A stretch of DNA of 64,000 nucleotides, taken from contig JACPOU010000025.1 of assembly GCA_016191345.1 (NCBI GenBank), positions 1-64,000 on the forward strand, written 5' to 3'. The stretch is from Chloroflexota bacterium (GTDB lineage: Bacteria; Chloroflexota; Limnocylindria; Limnocylindrales; CSP1-4). Below the pieces are notes generated by a model. The model worked only from the letters and a program-made list of their open reading frames with translations. It ran no database searches and was not told the DNA's origin. Numbering within the stretch: position 1 is the first letter of the stretch; each line of letters opens with the position of its first letter. Positions 17,479 through 27,027 of this stretch are shown piece by piece. The translations under genes and the position numbers were made by a program.

Positions 17479-19913
17479 GACCGGATCCGGGTCCCGTCCG
17501 GATCCCAGAGCGGCTCCCGCGCGACCTCGGAGCCGACCCACGTGCCGAAGATGTCGATCTCGCCCCGGGTTCCGATCGCCGCCTGGTCCGGCGGCAGGTA
17601 GGCGTAGGCGATCGAGCGCTCCACCGCGAAGCCGTAGCCCCCCGACGTGACCCGTCCGACCACCCGCCCGGCAACCCGGACCGGCTCGTTGCCGAGCGCC
17701 ACGGAGCGGGGATCGTCGAGGACCAGGCAGCGCAGCCGTTTCCGCGGCCCGGCGGCCTTGGCCGCCACGAGGGCCTCGCGCCCGATGAAGTCGACGCCCT
17801 TGTCGAGCTTCACGGCGAACCCGAGTCCGGCCTCGAACGGCGTCTCGTCGGGGGTGATGTCGCTCGACCAGACGCGGTAGCCCTTCTCGAGCCGGAGCGC
17901 GTCGATGGCCCGGTAGCCGCCGGCGACGAGGCCGTGCGGCCGGCCCGCCGTCCAGAGCGTGTCCCAGAGCGCCGGCCCGTACTCCATGCCCGCGTACAGC
18001 TCCCAACCCAGCTCGCCGACGTACGTGACCCGAAGCGCGTAGACCGGTACGTGGCCGACCGAGATCCGCCGTGCCTCCAGGTACGGGAAGCCCTCGTTCG
18101 AGACGTCGTCATGGGTCACGGAGGCGAGGATGTCCCGGGCCCGCGGACCCCACAGGCCGAAGCAGACCATCTCCGAGGTGATGTCCGAGACGAGGACCGA
18201 CTCGTCCCCGTCGGTCTGCCTGCGAATCCAGCCGAGGTCGTGGTTGCCGAACGCGGTGCCCGTGACGAGCACGTACTGCTCCGGCCCGACCCGGGTCACG
18301 GTCAGGTCGCAGACGATCCCGCCTCGCCGGTCGAGGAGCTGCGTGTAGACGATCCGCCCGGTCGGGACGTCCATGTCGTTCGCGCACAGCCGCTGGAGCG
18401 CGGCGGCAGCCCCCGGTCCGGCGACCTCGATCTTGGCGAAGCTCGTCTCGTCGAAGATCGCGGCGGCAGACCTCGTGGCCAGCGCCTCGGCCGCAATCGC
18501 CGGCGACCAGTGCCGGCCCGCCCAGCCCCGGGGCCGGAGCGACGGGTCACCCGCCGCGGCATTCGACTCGAACCAGTTCGCCCGCTCCCAGCCGGATTTC
18601 TCTCCGAACGACGCGCCAAGTGCTTCGAGCCGGCCATAGGCCGGCGAGAGGCGCAGCGGCCGCCCGGCCTCGCGCTCCTCGTTCGGGTAATGGATGTCGT
18701 AATACGTCGCGTAGTTCTCGATCGAGCGGGCCAGCGTGTAGTCGCGGCTCCGGTACGTCGCCCCGAAGCGGCGGATGTCCATCTTCCAGAGGTCGAGCTC
18801 CGGTTCGCCCTCGACGATCCAGGACGCGACCTGCCGCCCGATCCCGCCGGCGCCGGCGATCCCGTGCGCCGAGAACCCGGCCGCGACCCAGAATCCGCGG
18901 ACGTCGCTCTCGCCGAGGATGAACTCGTTGTCCGGAGTGAAGGCCTCGGGCCCGTTGATGATCCGCGACACGCCGGCGTCGGCGATCGCGGGGACGCGGC
19001 GGACCGCGCCGGCCATGATCGGCTCGAAGCGCGGCCAGTCGGGCGCCAGGAGCTTGCCGTTGAAGTCGGCCGGGATCCCGTCCAGGGACCACGGCGCGGG
19101 ATCGCGCTCGTAGCCGCCCATGCACAGCCCGCCGACCTCCTCGCGGAAGTAGACGAAGTTGTCCGGATCGCGCAGCTGAGGCAGGCCGGGATCCACGCCC
19201 TCGATGGCCTCGGTGAAGAGGTACTGGTGGGCCATCGGGATGATGGGGACCGTGACGCCGGCGAGCCGGCCGATCTCGGGGGCGAACATACCGCCGGCAT
19301 TCACGACGACGTCGGCACGGATCGCCTCGCGGGACCCGTCGCGCAGCTCGACCTGCACGCCGGTCACCCGGCCCCCGTCCACCCCGATCCCGACGACGCG
19401 GCTGTGCGTGCGGATCGCGGCGCCGCGGGCCCGTGCCCCGGCCGCGAGCGCCATCGCCAGCCCGGACGGGTCCAGCCAGCCGTCGGTCGGCAGCCAGACC
19501 GCGCCGAGGACGCCGTCCGTGGACATGAGCGGGAAGCGGTCCTGGGCCTCCTGCGCCGAGATCAGCTCCAGCGGCAGCCCGAAGGTCGTCGCCCATGCCG
19601 CCTGGCGCTGGAGCTCCTCGTAGCGGGCGACGGTGGAGGCCAGGCGCAGCGAGCCGACCTCGTGCCAGGAGACGTCCGTGCCGGTCTCCGCGGTGAGGCG
19701 ACGGTAGAGGTCCGCCCCGTACATCATCATCCGGGTCAGGGTGACGCTGGACCGCAGCTGCCCGACGAGGCCGGCGCTGTGGAACGTGGAGCCCGAGGTC
19801 AGTTCGGCACGATCGACGAGGACGATGTCGGTCCAGCCGAGCTCCGCCAGGTGATACGCGATCGACGTCCCGCCGACGCCGCCACCAATGACCACCGCCC
19901 TGGCGTGCTCCAC
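17475..19913 (-). CDS. FAD-dependent oxidoreductase with GcvT domain (dimethylglycine dehydrogenase type), copy 1
   Basis: The 812-residue product combines an N-terminal FAD-binding DAO domain (VVIGGGVGGTSIAYHLAELG dinucleotide motif, SGSTFHSAG near the flavin-linking region) with a C-terminal aminomethyltransferase/GcvT fold (FDETSFAKIEVAGPGA, GLWGPRARDIL, GELGWELY, LRLEKGYRVW). Such enzymes demethylate dimethylglycine or sarcosine and pass the one-carbon unit to tetrahydrofolate. The GTG at 19913 is chosen because a GGAGGG lies 8 bases upstream and the FAD motif follows at once. It leads an operon with the phosphatase and membrane protein. A paralogue is at 21170. Confidence 0.9.
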   Translation of the reverse strand: MEHARAVVIGGGVGGTSIAYHLAELGWTDIVLVDRAELTSGSTFHSAGLVGQLRSSVTLTRMMMYGADLYRRLTAETGTDVSWHEVGSLRLASTVARYEELQRQAAWATTFGLPLELISAQEAQDRFPLMSTDGVLGAVWLPTDGWLDPSGLAMALAAGARARGAAIRTHSRVVGIGVDGGRVTGVQVELRDGSREAIRADVVVNAGGMFAPEIGRLAGVTVPIIPMAHQYLFTEAIEGVDPGLPQLRDPDNFVYFREEVGGLCMGGYERDPAPWSLDGIPADFNGKLLAPDWPRFEPIMAGAVRRVPAIADAGVSRIINGPEAFTPDNEFILGESDVRGFWVAAGFSAHGIAGAGGIGRQVASWIVEGEPELDLWKMDIRRFGATYRSRDYTLARSIENYATYYDIHYPNEEREAGRPLRLSPAYGRLEALGASFGEKSGWERANWFESNAAAGDPSLRPRGWAGRHWSPAIAAEALATRSAAAIFDETSFAKIEVAGPGAAAALQRLCANDMDVPTGRIVYTQLLDRRGGIVCDLTVTRVGPEQYVLVTGTAFGNHDLGWIRRQTDGDESVLVSDITSEMVCFGLWGPRARDILASVTHDDVSNEGFPYLEARRISVGHVPVYALRVTYVGELGWELYAGMEYGPALWDTLWTAGRPHGLVAGGYRAIDALRLEKGYRVWSSDITPDETPFEAGLGFAVKLDKGVDFIGREALVAAKAAGPRKRLRCLVLDDPRSVALGNEPVRVAGRVVGRVTSGGYGFAVERSIAYAYLPPDQAAIGTRGEIDIFGTWVGSEVAREPLWDPDGTRIRS

Positions 19914-20083
19914 GATGCCGCACCCTCCTCGATCCGACCGCTCGATCGTGACAGGGTACCGATCCGCAGCGTGCCGCGAGCCCCGATCTGGCGGCAGGTC
20001 ACGCTGGCCGCGCGTCGGGCCGCGGTGGTCGGCCCGTGGCCGGGCCGCGCGTCGGGCCGCGGCGGTCGGCCGCCCCCACCGCG

Positions 20084-20212
20084 GCGCGTGTCTCCAGGAC
20101 ACGCGATCGCAATGAACGAGCATGCCCCCTGGCCGACTTCCTGCAGATCCTGTCGGAATCCGGGGGTGGCCCGTGCTCATTCGTGGCCGGAGTGCTCCTG
20201 GCAGACACGCCG
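20084..20212 (-). repeat. Intergenic repeat R1, degenerate copy
   Basis: Read on the minus strand, this segment matches the two copies at 26651 and 26866. Shared blocks are GACACGCGATCG, AACGAGCA, CCGACTTCCTGCAG and GAATCCGG. It is clearly diverged and slightly shorter. Its orientation is opposite to the other two copies. Confidence 0.6.
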
Positions 20213-20243
20213 CCGCGGTCGGGGGACGTGGAGCGCCCTCCGG

Positions 20244-20249
20244 TACCCT
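20244..20249 (+). promoter_or_regulatory. -10 box of a probable leaderless promoter
   Basis: TACCCT is followed by 8 bases and the ATG at 20258, with no ribosome-binding site between them. Confidence 0.45.
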
Positions 20250-20257
20250 GCGCCGTG

Positions 20258-21163
20258 ATGAAACCGTCGATCGAGGAGGTCATCGCCGCGGTCCCGGCCT
20301 GGCGCGGCCGCGCCGTGACCGCGGAGCGCATCGCCGGCGGCTTGACGAACCACAACTACCGTGTCGAGGTCGAGGGCCGGCCCTGCTTCGTCCGGATCCC
20401 CGGCCCGGGCACAGACCTCCTGGCCGTCGACCGCGGGAACGAGCTCCACAACACCCGCGCCGCCGCGACCGCCGGCGTCGGGCCGCGGGTCCTTCATGTC
20501 GTGGAGCGCTGGAACGTCATCGTGCTCGAGTGGCTGCCCGCCAGGACCATGTCCAACGCCGCGTTCCAGGCGCCTGGCGAGCCAACCCGGATCGCGGAGG
20601 CGCTCCGCCGGCTCCACGGCGGCCCGCGATTCCGCGACGACTTCGACATGGTCGCCCTGGCGAGCCGGTACCTGGCGGTGGTGGACGAACGCGCCATCCC
20701 GGTCCCGGCCGGGTATCGCGAGCACCTCGACGCCGTGCCACGGATCGACGCCGCGCTTCGGGCGTGTCTGCTGCCCATGGTTCCTTGCCACAACGACCTC
20801 CTCGCGGAGAACTATCTCGACGACGGCGATCGGCTGTGGATCGTGGACTACGAGTACAGCGGCAACAACGACCCCACGTTCGAGCTGGGCAACACCGCCC
20901 AGGAGCTCGAATTCGACGAGCAGCGCCTCCGCGAGCTCGTGGACGGCTACTTCGGCGAGGCCACGCCCGCGCTCGTCGCGCGCTGCCGGCTCCAGATGAT
21001 CCTGTCCGACGTCGGCTGGAGCCTCTGGGCCGCGCTCCAGGCCCGGATCTCCCCGATCGACTTCGATTTCACGGGCTGGGCGAACGACCGCTGGACCCGG
21101 GCCGAGGCGATGATCGACGGTCCAGACTTCGAGGGCTGGCTCGAGGCGACCGCGCGCGGCTGA
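20258..21163 (+). CDS. Choline-kinase-like phosphotransferase, copy 1
   Basis: The 301-residue product has the APH/choline kinase (LicA-like) fold. It shows a glycine loop GGLTNHNYRVEV, the catalytic HNDLLAENYL (Brenner motif), and the metal-binding DYEYSGNNDPTFELGN, close to the DWEYAGMGDP form of choline/ethanolamine kinases. It probably phosphorylates a small hydroxylated amine; true antibiotic resistance is unlikely given the context. It sits between two dimethylglycine-dehydrogenase-like genes and is convergent with the second one, the gap being 6 bases. A paralogue is at 23723. Confidence 0.82.
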   Translation: MKPSIEEVIAAVPAWRGRAVTAERIAGGLTNHNYRVEVEGRPCFVRIPGPGTDLLAVDRGNELHNTRAAATAGVGPRVLHVVERWNVIVLEWLPARTMSNAAFQAPGEPTRIAEALRRLHGGPRFRDDFDMVALASRYLAVVDERAIPVPAGYREHLDAVPRIDAALRACLLPMVPCHNDLLAENYLDDGDRLWIVDYEYSGNNDPTFELGNTAQELEFDEQRLRELVDGYFGEATPALVARCRLQMILSDVGWSLWAALQARISPIDFDFTGWANDRWTRAEAMIDGPDFEGWLEATARG

Positions 21164-21169
21164 GCAGCC

Positions 21170-23629
21170 TCAGCCGCGCATCCGCGCGCCACCCGGGTCG
21201 TGCAGGACCTCCGCCGCAACCTCGCCCCGAAGCCGGCCGTCGAAGACATCGACCTCGATGGCGGTGCCCTGAGGGACCTCGGCGGGAAGGTAGGCCGTCC
21301 CGACCGTCCGGCCGACCGTGTACCCGAACGCGGCGCTCCGGAGCCGGCTCACCACCATGCCGTCGAGCCGGACCGCCTCCCCGCCGTACACCGCCTCCCA
21401 ATCATGCCCACCGATCGTGAGCGTGCGAAGGCGCCGTGCCGCGCCCCTGGAACCGGAGCCGGCGGCAGCGGCACTGGCCTCGCGGGCTGCAAGCGCCGCC
21501 TCGCGGCCGATGAAACCGCCCTTCGAGAACCGGACGAACCCCCCGAGCCCGGCCTCGAGCGGCGAGTCGAGCATCGTCAGCTCCGCCCCGTAGTAGCGGT
21601 AGCCCTTCTCGAGGCGGAGCGATTCGAGGGCCCGGTAGCCGATCGGTTCGAGGCCCGCCTCGACCTCCCGCGCCGCCGTCACGAGCGAATCCCAGGTCGC
21701 GACCGCGTCCTCGGGCGCCGTCGTCAATTCCCAGCCGAGCTCGCCCGCGTAGCTGATCCGGGTTGCGAGCGCGGCCGCGGCTCCCGCGCCGATCCGGACC
21801 TCCCGCGCCGCGCGCAGCGGCAGGACGTCGTCGGACACGTCGTCCCGGGCGGTTGCGGCCAGGATGTCCCGAGCCCGCGGCCCCCAGAGCCCGATGACCG
21901 CGAGGTCGTCGGACACATCCCGGATCTCGACGTCGGCCCCGGCCTCGGCATTGGCGCGGACCCAGCCCATGTCCGCGGCGAGGTAGCCCGCGCCGGTGAG
22001 GATGCGGAAGCGATCCGGGGCGAGGCGGGTGACCGTCACGTCGGCGAGCATTCCGCCGCGCTCGTCCAGGAACTGCGTGTAGACGGCCGAGCCGGCCGGT
22101 CGGTCGACGTCGTTGGCGCAGACGCGCTGGAGCAGCGACAGGGCCGCACCGCCGCGGACCTCGAACTTGCCGAACGAGGTGAGGTCGATGATCCCGGCCC
22201 GCTCCCGGACGGCCCGATGCTCCTCCCCCACCCGCTCGAACCAGTCCGGCCTGGCCCAGCCGCGGTCGCGTGGCACGCGGCCGGCACGCGACCAGGCAGC
22301 CCCGGGCCGGAGCACGTCCGCCCGCTCCCAGCCGGCCTTGGTCCCGAAGGCCGCGCCCGCCTCCTGGAGCCGGCCGTGGAGCGGCGAGAGGCGGCGCGGC
22401 CGGCCCGCGACGTCGGCGTCGTACGGGAACCGGAGCCGGTAGTAGTCGCCGTACGTCTCCCGGGCGAGCGCCGCGGCCCAGGCCGGGTCGCGGTACGTGC
22501 GGGCGAAGCGCCACGCTCGGTACGGCGCCACGTCCACGCCCGGATCGCCGGCGGTGATCCAGCCGGCCAGCGCGCGCCCGATCCCGCCTCCCCCGCCGAA
22601 CCCGTTGAGGCTGAGGCCCGCGGCGACCCACAAGCCGCGGATCCCCGGGATCGGCCCCAGGAGCGGGTTTGCATCCGGTGTCATGGCGTCCGGATGGCAC
22701 ACGAGGCGGATCGCCTCGGCCTCGGCGAGGAACGGGAAGCGCCGGATGGCGCCGGCCATGAGCGGCCCGAAGCGCTCCCAGTCGGGCGGCAGCGACGTCG
22801 CCGCGTGCTCCCACGGGACGCCGTCCTCCCAGCGGGATCGGGGCTCCGCCTCGTAGCCGCCGAAGATCATCCCGCCATGCTCGCTCTTGCCGTAGACGAG
22901 GTTGTCCGGGTCGCGGAAGCACGGCATGTCGCGCGGCAGCTCGGCGCCCGGGACGGCCTTCAGCGCGACGTGCTGGTGATCGACCGGCGTCGAGGGCAGG
23001 AACGCGCCGGCCATCGCCGCGATCCGCGGCGCCCACATCCCCGCGGCGTTGACGACGACCTCGGTCTCGATCGGACCGCGATCCGTGAGGACGCGGCGGA
23101 CCTCGCGCGCTCGCGTCAGCTCGAAGCCGGTGACCCGCGTGTTCAGCTGGAACCGGACGCCGAGCGCGCGGGCCGCGTCGGCCACGGCGTGCGTGGCGCC
23201 ATGTGGATCGAGGTGCCCGTCACCGGGGATGTGGACGGCGCCGTACAGCGAATCCGGCGCGGCGGCGGGCATGAGCGCGCGGGCCGCCTCCGCGGAGATG
23301 ACACCGGCATCGAGGCCGATCCCGCGGGCCCGGCTCGCCGTCCGCTCCAGCTCTCGGAGCTGCTCCGGCGATGATGCGAACCGGATGCTCCCCACCCGCT
23401 CGAAGACGCCCAGCCGCTCGTACAACTCCACGCTGTAGCGACGGAACTGCATCATCGTGCTCGAGGGGTTGAACATCGTCACGAGCCCCGCCGCCTGGCA
23501 GGTGGACCCGGCGGTCAGCTGGGCCTTCTCGACGAGCAGGACATCCGTCCAGCCGGCAAGGGCGAGGTGGTACGCGACGCTGCAGCCGGTGATCCCGCCG
23601 CCGATGACGACGACGCGCGCCTGGTCCAT
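21170..23629 (-). CDS. FAD-dependent oxidoreductase with GcvT domain (dimethylglycine dehydrogenase type), copy 2
   Basis: The 819-residue product is a paralogue of the protein at 17475, with the same order of parts. It has an FAD motif VVVIGGGITGCSVAYHLA, SGSTCQAAG-like residues (here AGSTCQAAGLV), and a GcvT-like C-terminal half (IDLTSFGKFEVRGGAA, GLWGPRARDIL, GELGWEL, LRLEKGYRYYG). The expected reaction is oxidative demethylation of an N-methylated glycine with folate as acceptor. A GTG two codons upstream is possible, but ATG at 23629 is preferred: a TACCGT box ends 6 bases before it, suggesting a leaderless message. Confidence 0.88.
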   Translation of the reverse strand: MDQARVVVIGGGITGCSVAYHLALAGWTDVLLVEKAQLTAGSTCQAAGLVTMFNPSSTMMQFRRYSVELYERLGVFERVGSIRFASSPEQLRELERTASRARGIGLDAGVISAEAARALMPAAAPDSLYGAVHIPGDGHLDPHGATHAVADAARALGVRFQLNTRVTGFELTRAREVRRVLTDRGPIETEVVVNAAGMWAPRIAAMAGAFLPSTPVDHQHVALKAVPGAELPRDMPCFRDPDNLVYGKSEHGGMIFGGYEAEPRSRWEDGVPWEHAATSLPPDWERFGPLMAGAIRRFPFLAEAEAIRLVCHPDAMTPDANPLLGPIPGIRGLWVAAGLSLNGFGGGGGIGRALAGWITAGDPGVDVAPYRAWRFARTYRDPAWAAALARETYGDYYRLRFPYDADVAGRPRRLSPLHGRLQEAGAAFGTKAGWERADVLRPGAAWSRAGRVPRDRGWARPDWFERVGEEHRAVRERAGIIDLTSFGKFEVRGGAALSLLQRVCANDVDRPAGSAVYTQFLDERGGMLADVTVTRLAPDRFRILTGAGYLAADMGWVRANAEAGADVEIRDVSDDLAVIGLWGPRARDILAATARDDVSDDVLPLRAAREVRIGAGAAAALATRISYAGELGWELTTAPEDAVATWDSLVTAAREVEAGLEPIGYRALESLRLEKGYRYYGAELTMLDSPLEAGLGGFVRFSKGGFIGREAALAAREASAAAAGSGSRGAARRLRTLTIGGHDWEAVYGGEAVRLDGMVVSRLRSAAFGYTVGRTVGTAYLPAEVPQGTAIEVDVFDGRLRGEVAAEVLHDPGGARMRG

Positions 23630-23635
23630 CGGCAC

Positions 23636-23641
23636 ACGGTA
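23636..23641 (-). promoter_or_regulatory. -10 box of a probable leaderless promoter
   Basis: TACCGT on the minus strand ends 6 bases before the ATG at 23629. No ribosome-binding site intervenes. Confidence 0.35.
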
Positions 23642-23722
23642 GCCGCTCCGATGTGGCCGCGCGGCCCGGAACGCGGCCGGCCAGGTGGAGGAGCCGCGTA
23701 AGCCTGCTGCGCGCCGCTGCGG

Positions 23723-24673
23723 TCAGCCCTCCGCGGCCTCGCGGAGCGCCCGCTCGAACGATGGCCCGGCGGCATTCGAGAGGAGCCGGTCGAAGTGCTC
23801 CGCAGCGTACGCGACGAAGTCGACGTCGAGCGTGCTGATCCCCTGCTGGAGGACGCCCCACATCGCCTCGCGGAAGTCGGACACGATCCGCATGAGGTGG
23901 AGGCGGGCTGCCCGGGCCGGCCGGACGCGGCCCTCATACGCCTCGAGCAGGATCGCATCCTCCGCGGGCGTCAGGTCGTGGTTGACCGAGAAGTTCCCGA
24001 GATCGAAGAACGGGTCGCCGAGGCCGGCATATTCCCAGTCCACGATCCGGATCCGCTCGCCGTCGTCGATGAAGTTCGCGTTCAGGAGGTCGTTGTGGCA
24101 CGGCCGGAGCTCGATCGGCGCGGACAGCAGCGCCAGCTCGATCCGGCGCGCGACCGCGGAGGCCAGCTCGTACGCCTCGGGGATGGCGACGCCGCGGGCC
24201 CCGGCGAGGGCCCGGTACGCCTCGACGATCCGGAACGGGATGAAGAGCCCGGGGATCGCCGGCCCGTCGTGGACGCGACGGATCGAATCCGCCACCCGCC
24301 GGATCGTGGCCGGATCGTGGACCGCCGACTCCGAGACCGGGCTGCCCTCGATGAACCGCGTCACGAGGTAGCCCTCGGGCCGGACGAACGCCACGACCTC
24401 GGGACCCACACCGACGCCGGCAGCCGCCACGGTTGCGGCATGTTCCACCTCGCGGCTGATGCCCAGCAGGTACGTATCGTTTCCGGCCAGCCGCAGGACG
24501 AACCGATCCCGCGCCCCGGTGGCGGTGATGAGGAAGTTCCGGTTCGTGATCCCGCCCGAGAGGGCCGTGAACTCGAGCCCTCGGCCGGCGATGTCCGGCA
24601 CGCGCTGCATCGCCCGGGTCAGCTCGTTGAGGAGCTCGCCCCGTGGCGCGTCGTCGGTCGCCGGTGTCGTCAT
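23723..24673 (-). CDS. Choline/ethanolamine kinase-like phosphotransferase, copy 2
   Basis: The 316-residue product is a paralogue of the 20258 protein. Motifs are SGGITNRNFLI (nucleotide loop), PCHNDLLNANFI (catalytic) and VDWEYAGLGDPFFDLGNF (metal site), the last being the usual LicA/choline kinase form. The ATG at 24673 has GGAGG 5 bases upstream. It lies between the second oxidoreductase and an amino-acid permease on the same strand. A role in choline or related amine metabolism is inferred from the family and from its neighbours. Confidence 0.85.
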   Translation of the reverse strand: MTTPATDDAPRGELLNELTRAMQRVPDIAGRGLEFTALSGGITNRNFLITATGARDRFVLRLAGNDTYLLGISREVEHAATVAAAGVGVGPEVVAFVRPEGYLVTRFIEGSPVSESAVHDPATIRRVADSIRRVHDGPAIPGLFIPFRIVEAYRALAGARGVAIPEAYELASAVARRIELALLSAPIELRPCHNDLLNANFIDDGERIRIVDWEYAGLGDPFFDLGNFSVNHDLTPAEDAILLEAYEGRVRPARAARLHLMRIVSDFREAMWGVLQQGISTLDVDFVAYAAEHFDRLLSNAAGPSFERALREAAEG

Positions 24674-24833
24674 CGCGCCTCCTCGAAGCTCGGCCGGGTC
24701 GGAATCGAGACGGCGCAGCGGGCGAGCCGCCGCGCCGTCCCTGCCACGGCTCAAGGGCCGAGCGTCGAGGGTGGTGCCGGGAGGCCGACGCGCCGACCTC
24801 CCGGCCCGGGACGCCCGGGACGCCCGGGATGGG

Positions 24834-26474
24834 CTACGCGATCATCGCCTCGCCGGTCGCCGTGTCGGCTTCGACATCGGCAGCCTTGCCGCGAACGGCG
24901 ACCGCGTAGTAGAGGATGCCGAACAGCAGGATGACGCCGACGATGACCTCGAACGTCGGCCACGGCGGCAGGTTCTCGTATCTCTGCCGGAACGGGGTGA
25001 AGAAGGCGGAGAAGGCCGGGTTCGTGAACCCGCGCCCTTCGCCGCCGAACTCGCCGAACAGGCCCTTGTCCTGCCAGAGGCCGATGTTCACGATCATCGC
25101 CCCGCCCCACACGAGCGCGAGGACGTTGACGAGCATGCCCCACTTGCCGAGGTTGAACCAGGCGGGCTTGTGCGGCCAGCCGCGGCGCCGCGCCTGGAGG
25201 ACGCCCACGTTGCAGAGGAAGTAGCTGAGGTAGATGAGCCCCGTCGCCGCGATCGACATGTAGAAGCCGCCCAGCGGCCCCACCACGATGATCGGGAGCG
25301 CGGCGAGGATCCCGACCGCGATCGCCGCGTTGGCGGGCGTCTTGAACGACGTGTTGACGCTGCCCCAGAGCTGGCCGAACGGCAGGTGCCGGTCGCGGCT
25401 CATCGAGAACATCATCCGGGTCGCGGCGCCCTGGATCGCCAGGGTGCAGACGAAGACGGACGCCAGGATGACGAACAGGTAGACCTCGCCCAGCGTGATC
25501 CCGGCGATGAGCTCCGTCTGGAGCGCGCCGATGATCGTCGTCGCGATCGGGAAGCCGCCGGCCTGACCCTCGGCCATCGCGTCCGGGATGCTCGGGATCG
25601 CGAGGATCACGGCCAGGAGGAACACCGCCCCCACGGCGCCGGAGATGAGGATCGACGACAGGACGCCGCGCGGCGCCTGCCGGCTCGCGTCGAGCGTCTC
25701 TTCGCCGAACGTCCCGGCGGTATCGAAGCCGTAGACGATGAACAGCGACATGAACATGCCGAGCATGAACGCCGGCAGGTAGTTCCCACCCGTGGCCGCC
25801 TCGGAGCCGCCCGTGTCGAACAGGATCGCCGGCGACTGGTTGTTGGCAAAGAACAGCAGGATGAGGGCGAAGACGAACATCCCGAGGATCTCGGTCGCGA
25901 CCCCGATGTTGTTCAGGATCGAGAGGAGCCGGACACCGAACGCATTGATCAGCGTCGTGATCAGGAGCGTCAGCAGCGAGATGAACGTGAACATCGTCGT
26001 CAGGCCGGTGGGATCCGGCGAGTCGAGGAATGACGACTTGTCCGGCATCGGGCCGTGGATGCCGTCGATGACGAAGGCGACGATGACCGCGACGGCCGTG
26101 ACCGTGACGACCTGCGCCCAGAAGTAGAACCAGCCCGTGAACCAGCCGAGCGTCCGGTTGGACAGGCGCTTCGACCATTGGTAGATGGAGCCGGCGACGG
26201 GGAAGTGGCTCGCGAGCTCGGCGAAGACCAGGGCCACGAGGAGCTGGCCGCCGATGACGATCGGCCACGACCAGAAGAACGCGGGCCCTCCCAGCCCGAT
26301 CCCCACGCCGAAGTTGCCGAACGACCCGGTCGAGACGCTGATGAAGCTGAAGGCGATCGCGAAGTTCGAGAGGAACCCCAAGGTGCGCCGCAGCTCCGGT
26401 TTGATGCCGAGCGACCGCAGGTGCGCGTCGTCGCGCGCGGCCTGCTCGGCGTTCGCTGAACCTGGACCCGACAC
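24834..26474 (-). CDS. APC-superfamily amino acid/amine permease
   Basis: The 546-residue product is a 12-helix APC transporter of the amino acid/polyamine/GABA permease type. The N-terminus shows LGFLSNFAIAFSFISVSTGSFGNFGVG and later FAELASHFPVAGSIYQW, the usual helix I to III signatures; YGFDTAGTFGEET falls in the helix VI region. The GTG at 26474 has GGAGG 6 bases upstream. Substrate is not determinable, but the surrounding kinase and oxidoreductase genes suggest an amine or amino acid. About 160 bases separate it from the downstream kinase gene. Confidence 0.88.
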   Translation of the reverse strand: MSGPGSANAEQAARDDAHLRSLGIKPELRRTLGFLSNFAIAFSFISVSTGSFGNFGVGIGLGGPAFFWSWPIVIGGQLLVALVFAELASHFPVAGSIYQWSKRLSNRTLGWFTGWFYFWAQVVTVTAVAVIVAFVIDGIHGPMPDKSSFLDSPDPTGLTTMFTFISLLTLLITTLINAFGVRLLSILNNIGVATEILGMFVFALILLFFANNQSPAILFDTGGSEAATGGNYLPAFMLGMFMSLFIVYGFDTAGTFGEETLDASRQAPRGVLSSILISGAVGAVFLLAVILAIPSIPDAMAEGQAGGFPIATTIIGALQTELIAGITLGEVYLFVILASVFVCTLAIQGAATRMMFSMSRDRHLPFGQLWGSVNTSFKTPANAAIAVGILAALPIIVVGPLGGFYMSIAATGLIYLSYFLCNVGVLQARRRGWPHKPAWFNLGKWGMLVNVLALVWGGAMIVNIGLWQDKGLFGEFGGEGRGFTNPAFSAFFTPFRQRYENLPPWPTFEVIVGVILLFGILYYAVAVRGKAADVEADTATGEAMIA

Positions 26475-26650
26475 GATTCCCTCCTCAACCACCGCGGGTG
26501 GACGCCCGCGAGACTGCCCTCTTCGGAGTACGCGTGGATGCCGTGAACCCGATCCTCGACAAGCCCTCCACTCCTGCCGTTCGTCCGCGGGAGCATAGGA
26601 GGGCTCGGGGGCAGAATCAAGATGATCCCGCACAGCGGCCCGAGGTGGCG

Positions 26651-26812
26651 GCCCGCGTCGTTGTCACGCTCGGCTCCGCGCGTGTTTCCTGGACACACCC
26701 GTGGGATGAGTGAGCACCCGCCCTCCGCCGAATCCGGCGGATCCTGCAGGAAGTCGGGGGTGGCTCGTGCTCGTTCGTTTCGATCGCGTGTCCTGGGAAC
26801 GCACGCCGAGCC
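26651..26812 (+). repeat. Intergenic repeat R1, copy A
   Basis: This copy is 162 bp and differs from copy B (26866 to 27027) at about six positions. It starts with GCCCGCGTCGTTGTCACGCT and ends with GCACGCCGAGCCG. Internally it carries GTGTTTCCTGGACACAC and GCGTGTCCTGGGAACGC, similar blocks near the two ends, with CCTGCAGG in the middle. Confidence 0.85.
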
Positions 26813-26865
26813 GTCCCCGCCCGCGGCCCGCCCCGCCCGCGGCCCGCGGCCCGCCCCGCCCGCGG

Positions 26866-27027
26866 CCCGCGTCGTTGTCACGCTCGGCTCCGCGCGTGTT
26901 TCCTGGACACACCCGTGGGATGCATGAGCACCCGCCCCGCCCCGAATCCGGCGGATCCTGCAGGAAGTCGGGGGTGGCTCGTGCTCGTTCGTTTCGATCG
27001 CGTGTCCTGGAAACGCACGCCGAGCCG
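26866..27027 (+). repeat. Intergenic repeat R1, copy B
   Basis: This is the second 162-bp copy in the same orientation, 215 bp downstream of copy A start to start. The spacer is made of GC-only simple sequence. The close identity suggests recent duplication or continuing homogenisation. Confidence 0.85.

Larger units (their letters stand above)
19914..20257. other. Divergent intergenic region with a repeat copy
   Basis: This 344-base gap separates the divergent oxidoreductase and phosphotransferase genes. It is very GC-rich around 20020 to 20080 and contains a diverged copy of the 162-bp repeat found near 26.8 kb (20084 to 20212). It also holds the phosphotransferase -10 box. No gene is seen. 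Confidence 0.55.

Noticed and set aside
20258-21163. Aminoglycoside resistance gene
   Set aside because: The fold is shared, but the DYEYSGNNDP motif and the amine-catabolism neighbours fit a choline/ethanolamine kinase-like enzyme better.
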